DNA of 64,000 nucleotides from Tricholoma matsutake (Eukaryota; Basidiomycota; Agaricomycetes; Agaricales; Tricholomataceae), in contig AP026549.1 of NCBI GenBank assembly GCA_026075535.2, positions 5,890,001 to 5,954,000 on the forward strand, written 5' to 3'. A model generated the notes under the pieces. That model saw only the letters and a list, made by a program, of their open reading frames with translations, was not told the origin of the DNA and did not search any database. This document shows, one piece after another, positions 56,813 through 64,000 of this stretch; the first letter of the stretch is position 1; each line of letters starts with the position of its first letter. Made by a program: the position numbers and the translations under genes.

Positions 56813-59800
56813 CTAAGATGCATCGCCCCGATGCATTCGAAATCGTATACGACCAAAGTCCATGACTTGAATGCGACGCGGTGCAGCAGTGTGCCGTCGG
56901 TGGAATTCCTTGATTAACTGAGGGGCATTTACATCAGACTCTTCGACCCATGAGTTCTCCTCATACCCATAACCCTTCCAATGTACCAAATACTGGAGTT
57001 TTCCTCGACGCAAACGGCTGTCCAAGATTGACTCGACTTCATATTGGGGTTCTCCCTCGATCACTGTAGGTGGTGGTGGTGGGTGTGAATGGCGTCCCGG
57101 GAACGGATCTGGGGGAGCTGGAAGCAATTTGACAACATGGAAGACGGGATGGAGTCTGGACATGGAGGCTGGGAGGCGTAGACAATAGGCATGTGTTCCA
57201 ATGCACTTGACAATGGGGAAAGGTCCCAAGAAGCGATGAGCGAGTTTCTTGGATGGACGTGTAGTGGAGATGTCACTGGAGTCAAGATAAACTCGATCAC
57301 CAACCTTGTACTGAGGGGTTGGGGAGTGGCGCTGGTTGTAAAATCGTGCCATGTCATCCTTCGCCTTTGCTAAGGCTGCCCTTGCCTCCTCCAAGCTATC
57401 CCTCATGTGTTCTGTGAACTCATTCACTGTCTCGATGTGTGAGGGAGTTTGGCGAGGTTCAAATCCCATGCGTGGATGTCGTCCAGTGTCTAAGAGGAAA
57501 GGGGTCTGTTGAGTGGAAGCATGGACATGGTTGTTGTACCCAAACTCAGCCAAAGGAAGGAGATCATCCCAATCATCCTGGCGTTCATTGACAAAGAGGC
57601 GGATGTACTGCTCCAGTTCCTGGTTGACTCGCTCCGTCTGGCCATCAGTTTGTGGGTGATAAGCAGTTGAAGCGAGGAGTTTGATCCCCAGGAGTCAGTA
57701 CAGCTCACGAGTGAACTCTGCCATGAACTGAGGGCCACGATCCGAGAGGAAGGCACCAGGAAGTCCATGTAATTTCCACATGTGGTGGAGGTAGAGTCGA
57801 GCGGCACCTAGGGCACTGACAGTGGTGTGAGTGGGAATGAAGTGAGCGCATTTTCCCACTGAGTCAACTGTGCACATCACCGCATCAAACCTGTTTGACT
57901 CTGGCAATTCCACCACAAAGTCAACGCTGACGACATCCCAACGACTCTCTGGAACAGGAAGAGGGTGTAGCTCACCAATAGGCTTGCGACGAGGGACCTT
58001 GGTGCGTAAGCAAAGGTCACAAGTGCGACAATACTGACCAATGAGCCGTGACATTTGTGGCCACCAATAGTTCCGTGAGGTGAGCTCCAAGGTCTTCCAG
58101 CGTCCGGGGTGGCCAGCAATCTGTGAGTCATGGTGTTGGGATATGATGCGCCGGCGAAGGTCTGGGTCATTGGGAACATAGATGCGATCCCTGAAATACA
58201 ACAAGTCCTCCTTTTCAGCCCACTCTGCCGCACGTAAGGAAAGGGTTGATCCCTTCCTCAGTTCTTTAACAGCTCAGGCAACAACATCCTCATGTAAACC
58301 GCTACGGTTTGCGTGACGAATGTCATGTAGAATGTCCCGCTCCTCACCCTGGGGTACGATGCCTTCCAGTGCCCGAATGGTGAACAGGTCTGGCTGCAAC
58401 AGCACAATGTTTTGGTTGTCACCGCTGCCATCCCCATGGTCTGCACGTCGGGATAGGGCATCGGTCTTCCCCATGCTGTGACCCGGACGGTGGTGCAAGG
58501 AGAAGTCGAATCTAGATAGATACAGGGACCAACGAGCTTGACGACGGTTCAATTTCTTGGCCGTCATGAAGTACTCAAGGTTCTTGTGATCCGTCCAAAT
58601 TTCCACCTTGTGTTGGGCACCCTCGAGGAAGTGTCGCCACTCCTCAAGTGCACGCATTATCGCCAACATCTCCTTGTCATGGATCTCATAGTTTCTCTCT
58701 ACAGCACTAAGGCTTTTGGAGTAGAACGCAACAGGATGCCACTTCTGGTCCTCCGGAGACTGCTGAGACAACACAGCGCCCGTCGCAAAGTCAGAACTGT
58801 CGGCTTCTACACAAAAAGGACGCGAATCGTCAGCAAAGGTAAGGATCGGAGCGGAAGTGACCATCTCCTTAAGCTTTTCGAACACCTCCTGTTGTGCATT
58901 ATCCCACCTCCATGCCTCCTTTCCTGTCAAGTCAAACAGCGGTCGTGCATGATGTGAGAAATCCTTGATAAAACGCCAATAAAAATTGATGAAGCCCAGG
59001 AAAGACTGCACCTCCTTCTTGTTCATGGGCGTCGGCCAAGCTGTGACCCCGTTTACCTTGATAGGATCCATCTCCACTTGACCCTCCGAGATAATCAGGC
59101 CGAGGTACTCGATCTTGGTCCTTTCAAACTCGCATTTGTCCTGACGAAGGTAGAGTTTGTACCGTCGAAGTCGCTCTAGGACGAGGCGCGTGATGCAACG
59201 GTGCTCTTCAACCGTGCGAGTGAAGATGAGGATGTCGTCGAGATAGATGCAGACAACGCCTTCGAGGATGAGGTCATGGAAGATGTCGTTCATCATGGTC
59301 TGAAAGGTGGCAGGGCTATTAGTAAGGCCAAAGAACATGACAAGCAGTTCAAAAAGACCACGGTTGGTACGAAAGGCTGCCTTCCACTCATCTCCCTCCT
59401 TTATCCTCACATTATTATAGCCCCAACGGACATCGAGCTTGGTGAAGTATCGGGCTCCACGGAGCTGGTTTACGAGTTCGGAGATGAGGGGTAGTGGGTA
59501 GCGATTTTTGACCGTGATGTTGTTGAGTCTTCTGTAGTCTTGAACCGGTCGAAGTGAGCCATCCTTCTTCTTGACAAAGAAAAAGGGAGAGGCCATGGGT
59601 GACTTCGATGGTCAAATACGTCCAGAGGCCAGGTGCTCGTCGATGAACTGGTCAAGCTGCCGTTGTTCCTCCGGAGAGAGAGGATAGACCTTGCAGGATG
59701 AAGGGGTTGCGCCGGGGGTGAGTTCGATCGCGTGATCCCATGGCTTACGCGCAGGAAGAGAGTCGAATGACTCCTTGGAGAACACGTCTTCAAACTCATG

Positions 59801-60715
59801 GAGATGAGGGAGTAAGGAGTTAGTAGAGGATTTAGCAGCGCTGTTTTTGTGGAAGGCCTCGGCAAGGCGTTGGGATATGTTCGATGTGGCACACACCTCA
59901 TGCGATGAGCGAATCGCAGTGTAGAAGATCCGATCACCCTCCTCCACTTCCTCTGGGTCCTCATCATCATCATCCGAGTCCGGCATTAGATCAGGAACCC
60001 CTTCCAATTCCACTTCAGGTATAGGCAGGGGTCCAGCACGACACTTCTGAGTTCGTCGTATTGCCGCCTTCTGTCCACGACGTTCTTGCCTGGCTTCTGT
60101 GAAACCCGTCCGACAGCGGGATGGACATCGGCTCATGGTAACCTCCCCGGTGCGCCAGTCGACCTCTGGGTTATGGTCTCGAAGCCATGGATATCCCAAA
60201 ATCGCCTTTTGCTTTCCTAATTGAGTGACAGCAAAAAGGGCACGCTCACTATGATCTTTGTAACGGAGAACCAGGTCTGCAACCTCTCAGATGGCACCAG
60301 CTTCATTTGGGGATCCATCCACGTTATATACAGGTATCGGACGTGAGAGTGAGCGAGTATTTAGACGATGTTGTTGTACCAGATGGGAATCGATGAAGAG
60401 ACCAGTCGCACCAGAGTCCAAGAGCGCAGAGACACTGAGTATCTGTCCAGTGTCGGTCGTCTGCAGTTCGATGGCTAGGTTTAAGGAATGTGCAGAGGGA
60501 GTGGATGCCACAATATACTTGCGTGGTAGTTTACGCTCCCATGATTTAATTTTGGGACGTGGAGTAGAAGGAGAGATGGGGAGAGCAGGTACGTCTTTAG
60601 CCAACTTCAAAGGGTCAGAGAGGGGAGCAGTCACAGAAATGGATTCATTCTCCGGGGATTCAACTGACAAGACTTCAAAGCGGTTATGGACAGGCAGTGA
60701 GGGCGTACAATTCAC
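56813..60715 (-). pseudogene. B2 pol: protease, RT, RNase H, integrase, chromodomain (four TGA)
   Basis: Same 1,300-codon frame and domain order as B1 pol, with protease DSG, RT YLDD, integrase DDE and chromodomain all present. In-frame TGAs at 60287, 59612 and 57695 (each CGA in B1) and 58274 (shared). Between them the two copies show what an intact element looked like; the shared TGA was probably already in the source copy or arose twice. Confidence 0.92.
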
Positions 60716-61830
60716 TCGCTGCGAATAGGAAAATCCTGCTCCTCTACAACTTCCAGCTTAACCTCCTCTGCAACTTGATCCTTCGCTTCCTCAACATCTA
60801 CAAGTGCCAACAAATCTTGCAGGAGTTCATCTCGTCCCTCGGGGGTGAGCATGCGGATATCCTGACGATGGGGACACGCTCCAGCCCTGTGTCCAGGTTC
60901 CCCACAACGGTAGCAGAGATCCAACTTACGTGCACGGCTGCGGGCTGCATCAACATCCATTGGTACTGGGATATTGACGGCTGGTGTGGGAGTTTGACGA
61001 GCAGGAATGGGGTTAGGGCGGGGGAGGCTTCGATTGAAGGTGTAGGGTGTATGAGTGGTAGTTGGAGCATGGAATGCAGCATTAAACGCCGCATTTGTGA
61101 GTCGGTTCTCATCACAGAGTGAAGCAGCTTCATACCAAGCAAGGATATCATCGTCCGCTGGGCGCCCTTCCAACATCTGTGCAATCTGGTCCTGAATTTC
61201 TCGGTTGAGCCCCCGTCGGAACTTCACCACTACTGGTAACCCACTCCCATACCCTGCCATGTCCACCAAATCCTTGAACTCATCGATATAGTCATCCACG
61301 GATCGACGTCCCTGGTGGTAAGTGGATGACTCAAGTCGTGTCACTGCTCAGTGGCATTCATTGAGAGGGCAGAAGTGGCATACGAACTCAGCTCGAAAGT
61401 CACCCCAAGTGGAGAAAGGTAGAGAACCGAGTTCTTTAGTTTGATGTAGGATATGGTCCACATAGAGATAGGCGCGTTCAGATTTCATGTATGTGAAGGC
61501 CCAATAAATTTTTGCAGCCTCATCGACGAATTGATGCGACTGGAGACTAATGTATAACTCACAGGAATTAAGGAATGCACGTCCCTGTGCACGTGCACCA
61601 TTAAATTCGGCGGGGGGGGACGGTTTGATCTGGGCATGTTCCTTAGTGGACGCGTTTGGCAAAACATCGTTGTTGGGTGCGCTTGGAGTCGTGAAGGGGG
61701 AACTATTAGTCGTAGGGTTAGCCTGGAGGGTCCTAACGAAGTTTTCAATCGTAGATTTAAGCGAGTCAATTTGCGCGCGCATTCTGGAAACGTCGCTTTC
61801 AAGCGCGTCGAAGCGTTCTGATGTGTCCAT
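60712..61830 (-). pseudogene. B2 gag with zinc knuckle, one TGA
   Basis: Starts at ATG 61830 (MDTSERFDALESDVSRM). One TGA at 61348-61350 (CGA in B1 at 50108-50110). The knuckle is CYRCGEPGHRAGAC. The tail after the B1 stop position is intact here (RDELLQDLLALVDVEEAKDQ) and ends at TGA 60712, four bases overlapping the pol start. Confidence 0.92.
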
Positions 61831-61996
61831 GTTGCTAGGGAGCGCGTTTGGCGAAAATGGCGGCGCGATAAAGGCGAGAGTATCTGGAACGGTGTGTAGG
61901 GACTCTGTGGAGCTTTGGGAAGCGTCGTCCAGTCCGTACCTGCCTATTTTGGGCAGCGCGTTCGCGATTTTCGGGCCTTAGGGGAGAGTTTTCTAC

Positions 61997-62422
61997 TATA
62001 AGGGCAACCTAAGCCTCTAGCAAAGGGAAATCCGAAGTTAAAATTATGCTACATAATACAGGGATTGGGGGCGCACCTAGCAAAGGGAAATCCGAAGAGA
62101 AAACTCTAAGGATCCCCTTGCTGATGCCCAGTATATGTGAAGACGACAAAAATCAAATATAACCTAAAAATAGAAAAAGGCGGAGATAGGCGGATCAAGG
62201 CCGCCGAATGACATCATACCAAGGGGTATGTGTCGGAAGGGGTACTCTGCCTCTAAATATAAAAGTGTCAACATATACAAACATGATAGCAAGGGAAAAT
62301 TAGTAATAAAATCCAGAAAAATCATAGAAAATGAAGAATAGAAGGAAATGAGGTGGGGAAAAATATGGGACGAACATAAAAAATAGGAAAAACACACAGG
62401 GCACCCCCCTAGTCCCCTTACA
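61997..62422 (-). repeat. B2 5' LTR
   Basis: 426 bp partner of 56376-56801. Confidence 0.94.
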
Positions 62423-62427
62423 GTTTG

Positions 62428-63554
62428 ATCTCTTGTGGGATTCCCGCCAGGATGTTCATGACTGCCCGTGGACAAAGCCTGTTTGCCGTGTAGTAATAGA
62501 CCATCACTTCAAGCTCGAGCGTGCATGCGAGGAGATCCAGCGCCTCAACATCAAAATCTGCCATGTCATCACTTATATACAGGACGAGGATCTGTTCCTC
62601 TGCTTGAAGGAAGGAGAAGTGAGGGAGGCAAACCCTGGTTTAGCGTGCCAGGTGAAAATATACAGAATGGAACGGGGGCACTTTAATGAGCAGCACATGC
62701 AGCAGTTCAGGAAACTGGCATCCCTCCCAGGGTTCACTGGTAGAGATTGGCAGGGGTAACCCTTGGGTATTTTCATTGTTACCCTTACCCTTACCCTTCA
62801 AAACCCTTACCCTTCAAAACCCTTACCCTTGGTCAAGGGTAGGGGTTTTCAGGGGTAAGGGTAAGGGTACCCCAGGGTATAGAGAGTATTCAATACCCTT
62901 GGGGGTATGATGCAAGGGTTTATTTCAAATAGTTTCCTGATGATGCTCAAACATGGTCCTATCCATTTTTAGTAATTATCTGAGCTTTTGGCATGTTGAA
63001 AAGCACAATGTAGTAGTCTAGTACTGTCTTTTGGAGAATACCTTTGCCTAAATAACTCAATAGGCTGGGACCATAGAGGAAATAACCTAACTTGCACAGC
63101 AAAGAGTGGTCAGAGAGGTCATCAAGTTTCATAAGGGTTACTATACTGATATCATGGGTGGTTAACATCTTCTAAAGTCTGACTCTGTATACCCTTGTAC
63201 CCTCCTCAGGGGTAAGGGTATGTAGAGGGTAGGAAAGTTCATACCCTTACCCTTACCCTCACGTACCCTTTGCCCATACCCCCAGGGGTATGTAAACCCT
63301 TGCCATTCACTATTCACTGGTAGCATCAGGCCTGGGACCAGTACAGAGTTATGTAGTAGAGTAGGGAATCCTATGGATGTTGATGAGCCACCCGATGATG
63401 ACAGCTGTAGGGGTGAGAGTGACGACAGTGGTGGGGTGCCAACAATGGTGGAGCAGGTGACGAAGATGAAGAAGATGATCAAGAGGATGAGGACATCCAA
63501 GCCACAGTTGCCATGCTCATGTCTCTCACCCTGGACGTGCCTGGTGTCGAATAG
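62428..63554 (+). pseudogene. KDZ transposase, C-terminal part, interrupted by a hAT element
   Basis: Resumes after B2 (LLWDSRQDVHDCPWTKP, HFKLERACEEIQRLNI, RKLASLPGFTG), is cut at 62741 by the non-autonomous hAT element, and continues after 63312 (GSIRPGTST, MDVDEPPDDDS). A one-base shift near 63440 leads to an acidic tail (DEDEEDDQEDEDIQAT) and stop TAG 63552-63554. Removing B2 and the hAT element with one duplication each restores the frame at both joints. Confidence 0.78.
62741..63312. mobile_element. Non-autonomous hAT-type element 2 with GGGTAA arrays
   Basis: 572 bp, TAGAGATTGGCAGGGG to CCCTTGCCATTCACTA, flanked by the 8 bp duplication TTCACTGG (62733-62740, 63313-63320). It contains TTACCC and GGGTAA runs at both ends. 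Same family as 11541-12236 but without the long hairpin. Confidence 0.85.
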
Positions 63555-63722
63555 AGTCGTGTCTTTTTGCATAACTGCTGCTACATATCTAATTTAATCA
63601 CATTGTGTTGCTTTTGTGGTACAGTACATAGGAGTCATATGAGAAGGTGTGGCCAAAGTAGAATCAGCAGTACACCAAAACTGTGTCAACGTGGGCATGA
63701 ACAACAAGCAGGAGGCCAGGAG
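63555..63722. other. 3' region of the KDZ transposase gene before the right inverted repeat
   Basis: No gene. It should hold the transcript end of the transposase. Confidence 0.4.
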
Positions 63723-63973
63723 CAGTGAGCAGGAGGCCAGGAAGTCAGGAAGAGGGCGGTGATTGAAGCAGCAGTGATGTGGCACCATCAGAGGCACATT
63801 GCCAAGCAGTGCCATCAATGATTGGCACATGCCGACAGTGAGTAATCATTTGACTAAGTGTTCTCAAGCATTAACAAAGGTATCTTGAAAGAGGCCTGTA
63901 CTACTCCAATCCCCTCCTGTTAGAGGGGGATACTGATGCCTATACCACCTCTATCAAGTGGGATTATCAGGTG
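63723..63973 (-). repeat. Right terminal inverted repeat of KDZ element 2
   Basis: About 251 bp partner of 42991-43250, followed by the AATCAGAA duplication at 63974-63981. Confidence 0.9.
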
Positions 63974-64000
63974 AATCAGAATGCCGTATAATTATGAATA

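Larger units (their letters stand above)
56376..62422 (-). mobile_element. Ty3/gypsy chromovirus B2, near-intact, 6,047 bp
   Basis: LTRs 56376-56801 and 61997-62422 (426 bp each) and the perfect duplication GTTTG (56371-56375, 62423-62427). It is inserted in the KDZ transposase at the codon pair Phe-Asp (AEF|DLLWD). Same length and orientation as B1. Confidence 0.95.
42991..63973 (+). mobile_element. Composite KDZ-class DNA transposon 2 (21 kb) with perfect 8 bp duplication
   Basis: Ends CACCTGA and TCAGGTG, terminal inverted repeats of about 255 bp, and the identical 8 bp AATCAGAA on both sides (42983-42990, 63974-63981). Without the two gypsy copies and the hAT element it is about 8.3 kb. 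It carries a KDZ transposase (53590-63554, +), an RNase H1-N/viroplasmin-like protein (51441-52470, +) and an unidentified gene (43437-45016, -). The 8 bp duplication agrees with what is described for Zisupton-type elements. Assignment to KDZ rests on the transposase inside. Confidence 0.85.

Noticed and set aside
62757..63290. Telomere-like arrays
   Set aside because: The unit is GGGTAA, not the TTAGGG (GGGTTA) unit of fungal telomeres; the runs are short, point both ways, and sit inside elements with hAT-type ends.
42991..63973. TET/JBP dioxygenase gene, known to travel with KDZ elements in fungi
   Set aside because: I looked for the HxD...H dioxygenase core on both strands of both KDZ elements and saw none.

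Overview
The window reads as a gene-poor, transposon-packed stretch of a basidiomycete fungus, most likely an Agaricomycete. Three things point there: the two host genes carry several 50-68 nt GT-AG introns; chromodomain gypsy elements are present; and there are two KDZ (Kyakuja-Dileera-Zisupton) DNA transposons of the type expanded in mushroom-forming fungi. No species can be named from this.

Host genes occupy only about the first 3.2 kb: a six-exon nitronate monooxygenase (540-1907, +) and a six-exon signal peptidase catalytic subunit SEC11 (2299-3179, +). I splice-modelled both by hand; both frames close exactly and both end in TGA.

From 3.5 kb onward almost everything is mobile DNA. (1) A PIF/Harbinger element (3972-7502), with about 105 bp inverted repeats and a TAA target duplication, sits in a decayed LTR-element end and carries a transposase (+) and a Myb/SANT-like partner (-). 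(2) A pogo/Tigger-like transposase gene lies at 8482-10806. (3) A non-autonomous hAT element (11541-12236) has an 8 bp duplication and holds a 340 bp hairpin. (4) A nest follows: a Tc1/mariner-like transposase (12493-12926, resuming at 37275) is split by a gag-only copia element (12927-37274; CATGA duplication). The copia gag is split by gypsy A (13705-29496) and by KDZ element 1 (29646-35817). The gypsy A integrase is split by gypsy C (17875-28184), which carries an antisense accessory gene next to its 3' LTR. (5) An inverted-repeat element with satellite-like filler (about 37328-40657) lies in the right half of the Tc1 remnant, followed by a decayed minus-strand gene (40919-42770). (6) A 21 kb composite DNA transposon (42991-63973) has about 255 bp inverted repeats and a perfect 8 bp duplication. 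It carries a KDZ transposase, an intact 308-residue protein with two RNase H1-N/viroplasmin-like repeats, and an unidentified minus-strand gene. It has been invaded by two near-identical 6,047 bp gypsy copies (B1 45136-51182, B2 56376-62422) and a second hAT element (62741-63312).

Inactivation follows one theme. In-frame stops in unrelated element families are mostly TGA where arginine is expected. For B1 and B2 the window proves it: every copy-specific TGA in one copy is CGA in the other, and most other differences between the copies are CpG versus TpG or CpA. This looks like methylation-linked CpG decay (or a RIP-like process aimed at CpG), not a changed genetic code, because both host genes use TGA as a stop.

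Limits: element ends, target duplications and splice sites were read by eye; family names come from motif recognition, not database searches.
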